Assembly: GCA_947095585.1 (NCBI GenBank)
Contig: OX352764.1
Span: 72,001,536-72,065,535 of the forward strand
Length of the DNA stretch: 64,000 bases
Source: Nephrocerus scutellatus
Taxonomy: Eukaryota > Arthropoda > Insecta > Diptera > Pipunculidae
Direction of reading: 5' to 3'
Shown: positions 44,600-56,113 of the stretch, one piece after another
Layout of the letters: every line of letters begins with the position of its first letter
Numbering within the stretch: position 1 is the stretch's first letter
Position numbers and translations under genes: made by a program
Notes under the pieces: generated by a model
Seen by the model: the letters and a program-made list of their open reading frames with translations, nothing else
The model's database searches: none
What the model was told of the DNA's origin: nothing

Positions 44600-46383
44600 A
44601 AGGCCAACGAGTATAGCCGAGAATTATAAGGGTGTCGCCCCCACGCGTGCGCAAATTTAAAACTTTCTCCTCTATAGTTTCAATGAAATAGAAAACCTGT
44701 TGATTTTATATAAAAGCCCTATACCTTCTCGCAGTTCAATAGATTTTATCTAAACGTTCGGCGGAGCAGATCGGCTCCTGAATGGTGGTATTGTGTTTTT
44801 TAGAAATAGTAAGTAAGTAAGAAATGGAAATAGTAATAGTAATAGTGATAATAATAATAATATTCGTATGATATTATGATTAACTAGCTGATTATAATAA
44901 CTCAATGTTATTAAGTCTTATATATAATCAATTTTTGGTTTAATTTATTTCTTTGTGTTGTTTGGTGTATTTATAACATATTTTAAAAATTTCAAAATTT
45001 CCAAATCCTTAGAATTTTTTCAGTGCTTAGTGGTAATTGATTAAACAAAATAATAAGATATTAATAAAAATTATTAATATCTTGAAGAACGCATAAACTA
45101 CATGTTATAGGAACAACATCTGTTTAGTTTGAGTATACATATATCTACTCCAAAAGAACAGTAGAAAAAACAAAACATTCACCTCCAAAGGAACAGAAGG
45201 AAAAAAAACACATTCTACTTTAAATTTATGAGATATGGTGGCACTATCTAAATAAATGTTGTTCCATAGATAATGTAGAAAATTTAATTCTCCATTATTC
45301 CAGATATTAATCAAATTTGTACTACCTTCCATTCCAGAGATATTCTCATTTTCTTAGCGTCGTTAAATTATTCATGGCAGCCAAATTTAAATATTAATTA
45401 AACCTCTACTACCTCCCATTTGCTTAAGGTACATCTACTGAAAAATTCGTTATATATGCATAGTAAGGAAAAAATTAAATCCTTTTTTTTTTGGTTTATC
45501 AATAAACTTATACAACATCATCAATATTAAAACCATCTTTAATACGAAATAAAATTCATTCGGAAAGAGTTTAAAACCACTAGCCTCAGTTAAACAGCAA
45601 GCATCTAGCCTGTCGCATTCACAACCAAACATATTAAGAACTGCAAATTTAGCAAAACAATAACAACATCAGCTTGAAGCCAATATAACAAATCTGCAGC
45701 GAAAAAAAAGCTGAACATATCAGTGGCGTTTTCTCTGGGTGTTCTTGTCGTTCGCCGAACGACTTGTTCAATATGATCACATTACAAATTTTCAGTCATC
45801 TGTATTAACGAAAAATAAAACATAAATATTTTTCTTACAATTTAAAAATTATGATTTTAATGCAAACGATACCAAAAATAAGTATCTGTATTATGAACCA
45901 CCCGACACGGAAATCATTGATACTTTGCTTTGTGAAAAAAAAACCCAACGAATCAAATTGAACGCGACGCAAACGCAATTGAAATCAACATTAGGAGTGG
46001 AATTGTTCTTTAATAAGAAAAAAATTCACTCAAAACTTTGGGTAAATTTTACAGAACCTGCATTTCAAATTATTGTGAAATATATCTAAGTCTTCTTAAA
46101 AAAAATTTTAAAATGTTTGATTCAGAATTTGTGAAGAGTTAGAAATATTAGAAGTCAAATATTTAGTGAACAAACCAAAAATAAAAAAAGGATACATCCA
46201 AAAAGAAAAATCTTGTGGATATATTAAAATTGAGTAGATATGAGTTTGAAAGTTGCGTTTTGCATTGCGTATTTGGCAGTCGACCTTTACACTCTCCCAA
46301 TAAAAGTGTTTGGAGATGAAAGAAAAATTTAATGATTTGAAATGTGAGGTGAGTGTTATTAAAGCTTTGTACAAAAATTTTAG
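44600..46383. other. AT-rich DNA upstream of putative host exons
   Basis: No recognisable gene or transposon. Short frames at 45105-45632 (minus) and 46108-46486 (minus) have no motif. The 5' exons of the putative host gene may lie in or beyond this stretch, but I could not identify them. Confidence 0.4.
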
Positions 46384-46619
46384 GAACCAATAAACGGAAT
46401 AGAAGAGTACCTAATTCAGACAAATTCAACACCAGCGGAACTGAGGCCAGCACCAAAATTTTGCCTGAACCCAAGCATATTAACAAATTACGACACCTAG
46501 ATAGGGTTTTGGTGAACGGAGCGTAAGTATTACGAAGAAAGCTTTTAAAAGTTTTTTTAAAATATTATTTTTTTCAGACAAAAGCAGTTTGGATGTAGTA
46601 ACACCTGATAACTCCACAG
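46384..46619 (+). CDS. putative host-gene exons upstream of the errantivirus composite
   Basis: A frame open from 46386 to 46521 encodes a basic, Ser/Thr/Asn-rich peptide ending in HLDRVLVNGA and stops at a donor gc|gtaagt (46522). An intron of 66 bp ends at a second acceptor, agcag, at 46587. A short exon follows (46588-46619), ending ccacag|gtaata. The alternative upstream acceptor at 46577 breaks the frame, which favours the second. In phase, this exon continues into the open segment at 63514 on the far side of the composite. No known domain is recognised; assignment as host coding exons is inference from splice signals and frame continuity. Confidence 0.45.
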
Positions 46620-46639
46620 GTAATAAGCATTATTATATG

Positions 46640-46643
46640 TGTA
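46640..46643. repeat. target-site duplication, left (TGTA)
   Basis: TGTA here and at 63477-63480 flank the whole 16.8-kb composite. Four-base duplications are normal for gypsy-group integration. Confidence 0.85.
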
Positions 46644-46755
46644 AGTTAACGACGAATAAGTTGAAGCCGCACATTCGCAAGAACGCTCTGTAAACATCCG
46701 CTCTGCTCTGATGAATATTTTTTAAAAACTATTAATAATTTAAAATAGTTTAATT
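46644..46755 (+). repeat. left LTR, deleted (112 bp)
   Basis: The first 62 bp and last about 50 bp of the full LTR are joined; 320 bp are missing relative to the middle LTR. The junction lies in a GCT shared by both sides. The TATA-like box, the initiator and the AATAAA are all lost, so this LTR should not drive transcription. Confidence 0.93.
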
Positions 46756-46774
46756 GGCGCCCAACGTGGGGCTC
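46755..46774 (+). promoter_or_regulatory. primer-binding site, unit 1
   Basis: TGGCGCCCAACGTGGGGCTC is fully complementary to the 3' end of tRNA-Lys (CUU) as known from metazoans, overlapping the last T of the LTR. Confidence 0.88.
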
Positions 46775-47503
46775 AGGTACGCGAAAAATAATTTAAAGAA
46801 AAAGTGTTCTTTCTTAAGTGAAATTAAAATAAAAAAGTGACCTCAAGCAGCTCAAAAAATTTTTTTTTTCTTTCAACACAAAAAGCCCTTAAGTAGTTCT
46901 GTGTTTTTAAGAAGAATAGAGAAGTGACCTCAAGAAGCTCAAAATTCTCAATTCCAAAATTATTCAGCGTGGAAAAACGGCCCTAAAGCAGTGCCTCCTG
47001 AGTCCCGAACCCCAGGACTTGCAACAGCGTTTTTTAAACGATCATAGAGAGTGGTGAAACAAAAAAAGGGCCCCTTAGTAGCCGTTAAAACGGAGGAAAA
47101 GGAAACGTCGTAGAACGTTAGCCGCATCGCTCCAGATCCAACAATACGACATTCTCGTACGAAGAAAACCAGCAATGTTCCTGATTTTTATACTGTAAGA
47201 TTATTACTATATTTTTTTATTTAATCCTATATTATTAAAATTTTTGATATAAACCATTATTCTTAAAAATTACCACAAAAATTAAGCAAATCTAAATTCA
47301 ATTTAAAAGTTAAGTGAATCCGATAATTTGAAAGTACATACAGAAAAGAAAAAATTTGGTATTTTAAAACTTTAAATAAGAAAAAAAGTAGTGAATAAAT
47401 ATTATTAAAGAATATACTAAAGAGAATACTAAAGTAATACTAAGTAATAGAGAGTAATAATTTTTCCATTTCGTTATTTGTGTGTGAATATAAAACATAA
47501 GCA

Positions 47504-48880
47504 ATGGCAAATGAAAATATACTTAGACCTCCGGTGCTTAATGTTCCAGACACATCCAATTCCCCTAACACTAACAATCCAATCCGTTTAACACCGGAAC
47601 TTCAAACAATTATAACTTCAATTGTTAGCCAAGTCATAAATTCGGAAGGACGAAGCATGATCCAAAACATGCTAAATCCGAATACGGATCTTACCAGAGG
47701 AATCGACCAAACGATAAACCCTGAACATCAGGCCAATTTATCGGAACTCGATAAGATACCGGACGTAGTTCGCTGTCTCAGAGAATTCTCTGGTCAGCCC
47801 GGCGAGTTCAGCTCATGGAAAAAGAGCGTGGATCGTATTATTCGGCTTTACGAGTCAATCAAAGGTACACCAAAATACTTCGGCGTTTTAAACGTCATAA
47901 GAAACAAAATTGTAGGAAATGCGGATATCGCCTTAGAATCCTACAATACACCTCTTAATTGGGAGTGTATATCGCGTTGCCTAACATTGCACTACGCAGA
48001 CAAGCGTGATTTGGGAACACTGGAATACCAGATGATTTCCTTAGTACAAGGCAATGATTCTGTACAAGGCTTTTATCAAGCAGTGTATTCACACTTGTCC
48101 TTGATTCTAAATAAAATCAGTTGCATGGAAGTTGGCCAAGAAGCAATGACTTTACTTACAAAAAATTATATAGACAAAGCTTTGGACACCTTCGTACGTG
48201 GTCTAAAAGGAGATTTGCCTAGGCTCCTCGGAATTCGTGAACCTGTTGACCTTCCACAAGCCCTCTACCTATGTCTAAAATTAGAGAACCAGAATTATAG
48301 GTCCAACTATGCCATAAACCACCAGGGAATATCAAGAAAACCACAGTACCATCACCCAAATCCTCCAACACTTCCTCCGCGAAGACCTAATAACAATTTA
48401 CACCTTCGAACAAATAACGTCCCCTTTTTCCCACAACTTGCATATATTCCACAACCAACTAATAATTTTAATAACAGACCCCCTCAATTTAACAAAACCC
48501 CATTCCAAACCCAATATTCAAATCGCAATTACCAACCCAACCAAAATCAAGGAAACTTTATGCGACCACCGCCTAGACCACAACCTCGACCAGAACCGAT
48601 GGACACAAGCACCATTCAGTCGCACGCAGTTAATTATACTAATCGACCCCAAGGAAATTGGCAAACTGCAACTAAGAGACCCAACTGGACAACCCAAGGA
48701 CCTACCCCAAATAAAATGCAAAGAACTTTCCATACGACAACCCAAGTTGCGCATCCAGAACCACAAGAGGATGACGAACGCATTAGATTAGGAGACGGAA
48801 ACTCCGACCAAACTCTGGCTGAATACTTGGGAACAATTGGTGACTTACGTAATATGAATATCAAGAACCCGATATTGTAA
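47504..48880 (+). pseudogene. unit 1 gag, C-terminally frameshifted (458 codons)
   Basis: Gag starts at the ATG at 47504 (agcaATGGCAA) after a long AT-rich leader. The N-terminal 270 residues resemble errantiviral capsid (FSGQPGEFSSWKKSVDRII), and the tail is rich in Pro, Asn and Gln with RPPPRPQPRPEPMD and no zinc knuckle, as usual for this group. Compared with unit 2, a one-base loss near 48848 shifts the frame 11 codons before the end, so the protein stops at 48880 and never reaches the frameshift site at 48924. A Gag-Pol product is therefore not expected from this unit, although Gag itself is nearly full length. Confidence 0.88.
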
Positions 48881-48923
48881 ATTCCAATAACACCGAAATC
48901 TCCCATGAAGCTCATGACATTCA

Positions 48924-48930
48924 TTTTTTA
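48924..48930 (+). promoter_or_regulatory. slippery heptamer T TTT TTA, unit 1
   Basis: The heptamer stands six bases before the normal gag stop and in register for -1 slippage into pol. It is identical in the other gag-pol junctions at 56101 and 58403. In this unit it is uncoupled from gag by the upstream one-base deletion. Confidence 0.7.
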
Positions 48931-48932
48931 GA

Positions 48933-51900
48933 TTGAATAGCTCTTCGCTTCCATATTTTGAGTACCGAACGAAGAGCGGAAACACACTAAAAATTTTAAT
49001 CGATACAGGTTCTAATAAGAACTATATTCACCCGAACTGTGTAAATAAAACTATTTGTAATAAAAATCCATTTTTTGCTAACTCTATAGGTGGCGATGTA
49101 AAAATAACACATCATGCCATGTTGCACCTCTTTGGCCTTAACGATATATGTCTCAAATTTTTTATTCTTCCAACCCTTAAATCATTCCACGGTATAATTG
49201 CAAACGACAGTCTCACAGAACTCAATGCAGTAATATATACTGCAGAAAACTACATTATATTACACAATAAAATTAAAATCCCCATAAAACAACATATTTC
49301 GCAATCTGTTAACAAGATAGATATAAGGACTTCCCACTTAAACCAAGAACAATCGAGTAAACTTTTAAAAACAATTTCGAAATACCCGAACTTATTTACA
49401 GAACCGGACGAGAAACTGACATTTACGACTACTGTTAAAGGTGAAATAAGGACAAATGATGAGAACCCCATTTATTCAAAAAGCTACCCATACCCCATGG
49501 CATTAAAGGATGAAGTAGAAAAACAGATTAAACAACTCCTAACCGATGGTATAATCCGACCTTCACGGTCACCCTATAATGCTCCCATATGGATTGTACC
49601 GAAAAAACTCGACGCCTCTCGTGAAAAAAAGTATAGAATGGTAATAGACTATAGGAAATTGAATGCAGTTACAATTCCTGACCGTTACCCTATTCCGGAG
49701 ACAAATGAAGTACTTGCCCAATTGGAAAAGAATAAATTGTTTTCTGTTATTGACCTAAAAAGCGGATTCCATCAAATTCCGTTAAAGGAAAGCGATATTG
49801 AAAAAACCGCTTTCTCGGTAAATAATGGCAAATACGAATTCGTAAGACTTCCATTTGGTCTCAAGAATTCTCCGTCAATATTCCAAAGAGCACTCGACGA
49901 TATATTGCGCGAGTACATAGGAAAGATTTGCTATGTCTACATTGATGATATAGTCATCTTCAGCAAGGATGTTCAAACCCATCTAGAAAATCTAGAAACA
50001 ATATTTTGTACATTGCAAAAAGCAAATATGAAAGTACAACTTGACAAATGTGAGTTTTTAAAAACGGAAGTTGAATTCCTGGGTTTTATTGTATCACCCG
50101 ACGGAATTAAAACAAATCCTGCAAAGGTAGAAGCAATAATGAAATTTCCTTGTCCAAGAACTCTAAAAGACTTACGCTCATTTCTCGGTCTTTCTGGGTT
50201 TTACCGGCGATTTATTAAAGACTACGCCAAATTGGCAAAACCCCTCACATCCCTCTTAAGGGGGGAAGATGGACGTTCGTCCAAACACAATTCAAGCAAA
50301 AAGCTTATCCATCTCAATGAGGAAGCCATTAATGCATTCAATAAAATAAAAAATTAACTTACAACAGAAGACGTAATGCTCACTTACCCCGACTACAATA
50401 AAGAATTCCATCTCACCACCGATGCTTCAGACTATGCAATCGGTGCCGTGTTAGCACAGGACAACAAACCGATAATGTTCATATCAAGAACACTAAGCAA
50501 TGCAGAAGAACACTACGCTACCAACGAAAAAGAAATGCTTGCTATTATCTGGTCCCTTAAAACTCTGAGAAATTACCTGTATGGCTCCGCAAAAATTCAA
50601 ATCCTTACAGACCATCAACCCTTGACATATGCAGTAAGCAACAAAAGCACTAATAATAAAATAAAACGATGGAAGGCAATACTTGAAGAATATAATTACA
50701 CACTGAAGTATAAGCCAGGTAAAATGAACGTCGTAGCCGATGCATTGTCGAGACCTCCTCGCCAATCCCAAATTAACTCAATGACAGTGACACAACATAG
50801 TGACAAATAGCTAAAGAACCAATTAACGTATTTAAAAATCAGCTTTTCCTAGATCTAGATAACACTTCCACTTACCAATTCAAAATTATCTTCCCTACCT
50901 ATCACCGCCATATCATAACTGAACCTGAATACTCCGAAGAAAAATTAATACATATTTTCAAACGTTATTTAAACCCATCAGTTATCAACGGATTAAAAAC
51001 AGACGAAAGAACTTTAGGTCTTATACAAGAAGTTTACACCAAACATTTTAGTCAATACCGAATACGATTTGCTCGGAAGATGGTAACCGACATTACTGAC
51101 GAAGTTGAACAAACGACGAAAATAATAAATGAACATAATCGTGCTCATCGAAGCATCAGAGAAAATAAAATACAGCTTCTACAGAACTTTTACTTTCCCC
51201 AAATGCAAGCAAAAATAGGTAAAATCATTAAGCAATGTAAGACGTGCAAGGAACATAAATACGATCGCCATCCCAATAAACCCATGATACAAGCTACTCC
51301 CATACCTCAACATCCAGGACATATTTTACACATTGACATTTATTTTACTGACAAACAAATAATACTAACGGCTATAGACAAATTCTCAAAGTACGCACAA
51401 ACTAAAATTTTACGTTCCAGAGCTGTAGAAGATATTAAGCAGCCACTCAGAGAACTCTTACTTTCATTTGGCGTACCAAAATTAATAGTATTCGATAACG
51501 AAAAATCTTTTAATTCCAGTCCGATTACATTTATGCTTGAAAACCAATTCAACATAAAAATATTTAAAGCTCCACCCTATACTAGCTCTGCCAATGGACA
51601 AGTGGAACGATTCCACTCTACTTTAGGTGAGATCATGCGTTGCCTTAAATCTGAAAATGTGCACGAATCTTTTCAAGAACTATTAGACAGATCCGTTTAT
51701 GAGTATAACAACTCAATACACTCCACTACTAACAAAAAACCGATAGAACTCTTTTTTGGACGAACCGTAACCACTGACCCACAACAAATTGAAATAGAAA
51801 GACAGGAAAACATTAAAAGACTTGAAGAACAACAAAACGCTGACCTTAACTATCATAATAAAAACAAGTCACCCCCAAAAAATTATTCTGAAGGAGACGA

Positions 51901-52039
51901 GATCTTCGTAAGAATTAATAAAAGAATAGGAAATAAGTTATCGCCTAGGTATAAAAAAGAAATAGTTGCAAAAAACAATAATAGTACTATACTAACACGT
52001 TCAGGAAGAACCATTCACAAAAGCCTTATAAAAAACTAA
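48933..52039 (+). pseudogene. unit 1 pol, broken at two places
   Basis: The frame carries protease (LIDTGS), RT (YIDD) and connection, then meets a TAA at 50355-50357 where unit 2 has TCA. RNase H follows openly (50376-50810), until a 25-bp deletion after 50800 shifts the frame. The integrase part is open again at 51080-52039. One nonsense mutation plus one frameshift thus inactivate an otherwise complete polymerase gene. Against unit 2 only a handful of other differences are seen. Confidence 0.93.
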
Positions 52040-52079
52040 ATTTTTCAATAGAACACTGATTCCACTGTGCAAAGCAGAT

Positions 52080-53531
52080 GTGCAAATTTTGGACTATTCC
52101 AACTCCCAGCTGATTAAAATCAACGCGGGACGTGCAAAATTGCAAAATGGATCATTTAAGATCATCCATTTGATCGAAATAGAAGCGTATGAAAAAATAA
52201 TAAAGGACCTGGAAGCTATGCTAGGATCATACGTACCAAAGGAGAATCCCTTACATCCTGTCCTTTCCTATGACATTTTAAGAATTAAAACACACCTATC
52301 TAGACTTAGAATTAATAATAAAACTAAAAGATCGCTAGATTTTATAGGTAGTGCATGGAAGTGGATAGCAGGTAATCCTGACCACCATGACTACGAAATA
52401 ATTACAGATAAGATAAATAAAGTATTAGAAAATAACCATAAGCAAATCATTATTAATAAAATATCTATGGAAAAAATAAATGAACTAACAAACGCAACAA
52501 ATAGTTTACTTCAAATGTTTAAAGAAAAAGAGAAAAATAGTAACACAATAATTATGAGAATAAAATATAAACTAGATATAATTAAAGAAGAAATCATTAA
52601 TGTTGCATACGCCATTCATTGGGCAAAAGCTAACATAGTAAACTCCTTTATTTTATCCAATACTGAAATAAATATAGCGGAAAAAATATTAAAAATTGAA
52701 AATATTCCATACACAAACATTGATGAAGCATTAGAATTTGCCGAAATTAAAATCGCATCAAATGATAAAAATTTGATTTATATTTTAAGTTTTCCAACTA
52801 CCAAGGTAGAAACATGTAACTTGTCAATTTTAAAATCAGTAAAAATTAAGAAAGTAATAAATAAAATTAATTTTGAATCAATTATAGAATGTAATGAAGA
52901 AATTTATGGCATCTCAAAAAAATGTAAAACATATAACAACTTATCAATTTGTAATAATAATAATATTCAAAACTTAAGAAATGCATCCTGCATCCCAAAG
53001 CTAATAAAGAGTCAGAAAGCTAATTGTACTATCGTCAACAACGAACATGTCCCAGAAGTAGAAGAAGTCGCACCAGGAATCTTGCTGTTAAACCAATTCG
53101 ATGGACCAGTGCTGATCAACAATGAAACCGTGATGCTTAGAGGTACTTTCATCATCAAACACTTCAACACCCCCATTGAGGTCAACGGAAAAACAATCCT
53201 GGCTAAAGAAGTAACTCAATATCAACCATTACCGGCAATACTACAACCATCCCACAAACAAAGTAAAATAGAAGAAGTACTATCCCTGGAGATGATTAAA
53301 GAGCTATATGTCAACCGCACAGAAGAAATCGACTCACTCCAAACCAAACATAAAATCAACCTATCCATAAACATCATCTTAATAATTATCCTATTGGCAG
53401 CTATTACATTTGTATGCAGAAGACCGGATGGCAGAAGTCATACACGGGGAGACACAGTTTTAACTATCAACAACCCAGCACTAACAACTGTTGGCATTGA
53501 AGACATTCCGCATCTAATAACATCAACATAA
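52080..53531 (+). CDS. unit 1 env (open, about 483 codons)
   Basis: Membrane glycoprotein of the errantivirus envelope, F-protein-like. The open frame has no leading ATG; it begins after an acceptor-like 'gcaaagcag' (52077), so expression probably depends on splicing from the gag start region, as in related elements. Features: a basic cleavage-like site KTKR (residues about 81-84) followed by SLDFIGSAW, several N-glycosylation motifs, a hydrophobic membrane segment at about residues 426-445, and a short cytoplasmic tail. It differs from the unit 2 copy at two residues (V/A near 138 and E/K near 151). Confidence 0.85.
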   Translation: MQILDYSNSQLIKINAGRAKLQNGSFKIIHLIEIEAYEKIIKDLEAMLGSYVPKENPLHPVLSYDILRIKTHLSRLRINNKTKRSLDFIGSAWKWIAGNPDHHDYEIITDKINKVLENNHKQIIINKISMEKINELTNATNSLLQMFKEKEKNSNTIIMRIKYKLDIIKEEIINVAYAIHWAKANIVNSFILSNTEINIAEKILKIENIPYTNIDEALEFAEIKIASNDKNLIYILSFPTTKVETCNLSILKSVKIKKVINKINFESIIECNEEIYGISKKCKTYNNLSICNNNNIQNLRNASCIPKLIKSQKANCTIVNNEHVPEVEEVAPGILLLNQFDGPVLINNETVMLRGTFIIKHFNTPIEVNGKTILAKEVTQYQPLPAILQPSHKQSKIEEVLSLEMIKELYVNRTEEIDSLQTKHKINLSINIILIIILLAAITFVCRRPDGRSHTRGDTVLTINNPALTTVGIEDIPHLITST

Positions 53532-53553
53532 ACTCACGAGGACGTTCGATTTT

Positions 53554-53564
53554 AAGGGCGGAGG
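53554..53564 (+). promoter_or_regulatory. polypurine tract, unit 1
   Basis: AAGGGCGGAGG lies directly before the middle LTR and is the plus-strand primer site. An identical tract precedes the right LTR at 63058-63068. Confidence 0.88.
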
Positions 53565-53996
53565 AGTTAACGACGAATAAGTTGAAGCCGCACATTCGCA
53601 AGAACGCTCTGTAAACATCCGCTGGACGCAGCTCCATAAAAGTATTTCGTCTGAGTGCTGACACTAATAACGGAACTTACAAAGTATAAACGCATAAATC
53701 ACGTACAATGTTTCAATTCATCGGACGACGACCACACACAACATAAACATCATAAATTCATCTGCATTACGAGTTGTCTGATACGCTAGCCTTCACTTCT
53801 GCTGACATCATCAATAATTCGTCAGGATGACCATGATGACTTACTTGGGATGCCAATGCCATTTACTATTATAAAAGAACCAATGTATCTAGTTTTAAGT
53901 TCAGTTCTAATCTTGTACTCATTTAATAAAGAACATCAGAGCTCTGCTCTGATGAATATTTTTTAAAAACTATTAATAATTTAAAATAGTTTAATT
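53565..53996 (+). repeat. middle LTR, full length (432 bp)
   Basis: This is the only complete LTR. It shows ttataaaag (53869-53877), an initiator-like ttcagtt with A at 53903 about 33 bp on, AATAAA (53925-53930) and a perfect 9-bp hairpin with a 3-nt loop (53934-53954). It is 3' LTR for unit 1 and 5' LTR for unit 2 at the same time: polypurine tract on its left, primer-binding site on its right. Confidence 0.93.
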
Positions 53997-54015
53997 GGCG
54001 CCCAACGTGGGGCTC
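53996..54015 (+). promoter_or_regulatory. primer-binding site, unit 2
   Basis: Identical to the unit 1 site (tRNA-Lys CUU complement) and overlapping the LTR's last base. Confidence 0.88.
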
Positions 54016-54746
54016 AGGTACGCGAAAAATAATTTAAAGAAAAAGTGTTCTTTCTTAAGTGAAATTAAAATAAAAAAGTGACCTCAAGCAGCTCAAAAAA
54101 TTTTTTTTTTTTCTTTCAACACAAAAAGCCCTTAAGTAGTGCTGTGTTTTAAAGAAGAATAGAGAAGTGACCTCAAGAAGCTCAAAATTCTCAATTCCAA
54201 AATTATTCAGCGTGGAAAAACGGCCCTAAAGCAGTGCCTCCTGAGTCCCGAACCCCAGGACTTGCAACAGCGTTTTTTAAACGATCATAGAGAGTGGTGA
54301 AACAAAAAAAGGGCCCCTTAGTAGCCGTTAAAACGGAGGAAAAGGAAACGTCGTAGAACGTTAGCCGCATCGCTCCAGATCCAACAATACGACATTCTCG
54401 TACGAAGAAAACCAGCAATGTTCCTGATTTTTATACTGTAAGATTATTACTATATTTTTTTATTTAATCCTATATTATTAAAATTTTTGATATAAACCAT
54501 TATTCTTAAAAATTACCACAAAAATTAAGCAAATCTAAATTCAATTTAAAAGTTAAGTGAATCCGATAATTTGAAAGTACATACAGAAAAGAAAAAATTT
54601 GGTATTTTAAAACTTTAAATAAGAAAAAAAGTAGTGAATAAATATTATTAAAGAATATACTAAAGAGAATACTAAAGTAATACTAAGTAATAGAGAGTAA
54701 TAATTTTTCCATTTCGTTATTTGTGTGTGAATATAAAACATAAGCA

Positions 54747-56113
54747 ATGGCAAATGAAAATATACTTAGACCTCCGGTGCTTAATGTTCCAGACACATCC
54801 AATTCCCCTAACACTAACAATCCAATCCGTTTAACACCGGAACTTCAAACAATTATAACTTCAATTGTTAGCCAAGTCATAAATTCGGAAGGACGAAGCA
54901 TGATCCAAAACATGCTAAATCCGAATACGGATCTTACCAGAGGAATCGACCAAACGATAAACCCTGAACATCAGGCCAATTTATCGGAACTCGATAAGAT
55001 ACCGGACGTAGTTCGCTGTCTCAGAGAATTCTCTGGTCAGCCCGGCGAGTTCAGCTCATGGAAAAAGAGCGTGGATCGTATTATTCGGCTTTACGAGTCA
55101 ATCAAAGGTACACCAAAATACTTCGGCGTTTTAAACGTCATAAGAAACAAAATTGTAGGAAATGCGGATATCGCCTTAGAATCCTACAATACACCTCTTA
55201 ATTGGGAGTGTATATCGCGTTGCCTTACATTGCACTACGCAGACAAGCGTGATTTGGGAACACTGGAATACCAGATGATTTCCTTAGTACAAGGCAATGA
55301 TTCTGTACAAGGTTTTTATCAAGCAGTGTATTCACACTTGTCCTTGATTCTAAATAAAATCAGTTGCATGTACGTGGTCTAAAAGGAGATTTGCCTAGGC
55401 TCCTCGGAATTCGTGAACCTGTTGACCTTCCACAAGCCCTCTACCTATGTCTAAAATTAGAGAACCAGAATTATAGGTCCAACTATGCCATAAACCACCA
55501 GGGAATATCAAGAAAACCACAGTACCATCACCCAAATCCTCCAACACTTCCTCCGCGAAGACCTAATAACAATTTACACCTTCGAACAAATAACGTCCCC
55601 TTTTTCCCACAACTTGCATATATTCCACAACCAACTAATAATTTTAATAACAGACCCCCTCAATTTAACAACACCCCATTCCAAACCCAATATTCAAATC
55701 GCAATTACCAACCCAACCAAAATCAAGGAAACTTTATGCGACCACCGCCTAGACCACAACCTCGACCAGAACCGATGGACACAAGCACCATTCAGTCGCG
55801 CGCAGTTAATTATACTAATCGACCCCAAGGAAATTGGCAAACTGCAACTAAGAGACCCAACTGGACAACCCAAGGACCTACCCCAAATAAAATGCAAAGA
55901 ACTTTCCATACGACAACCCAAGCTGCGCATCCAGAACCACAAGAGGATGACGAACGCATTAGATTAGGAGACGGAAACTCCGACCAAACTCTGGCTGAAT
56001 ACTTGGGAACAATTGGTGACTTACAGGAATATGAATATCAAGAACCCGATATTGTAAATTCCAATAACACCGAAATCTCCCATGAAGCTCATGACATTCA
56101 TTTTTTAGATTGA
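54747..56113 (+). pseudogene. unit 2 gag, frameshifted by a 67-bp deletion
   Basis: The ATG at 54747 opens the same gag as unit 1, but after 55371 (..AGTTGCATG) 67 bp are missing relative to unit 1, shifting the frame to a stop at 55382. The rest of gag is open from 55364 in the other frame and ends at the normal stop 56111-56113, with the slippery heptamer six bases before it. Because the break is in the capsid region, functional Gag is not expected. Confidence 0.92.
56101..56107 (+). promoter_or_regulatory. slippery heptamer T TTT TTA, unit 2 first junction
   Basis: In register with gag codons TTT TTA and followed by the gag stop; pol lies in the -1 frame. The same heptamer type serves Gag-Pol frameshifting in several retroviruses. 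A downstream pseudoknot or stem was not established. Confidence 0.75.

Noticed and set aside
46349..46383. 35-bp mini-intron (gtgagt ... ttttag) before the first putative host exon
   Set aside because: Too short for a fly intron; the donor-like and acceptor-like strings are probably unrelated.
46163..46486. 107-codon minus frame overlapping the putative host exon
   Set aside because: Hydrophobic low-complexity translation of AT-rich DNA; the plus-strand frame has splice signals and phase continuity, so it is preferred.
47200..47500. Gene in the AT-rich errantivirus leader, and the 71-codon minus frames at 46960 and 54203
   Set aside because: The minus frames are identical shadows in the duplicated 5' leader and carry no domain.
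48518..48766. Minus-strand frames inside gag and pol (48518, 49250, 50493, 51340 and their copies)
   Set aside because: They are antisense shadows repeated wherever the sense genes are repeated.
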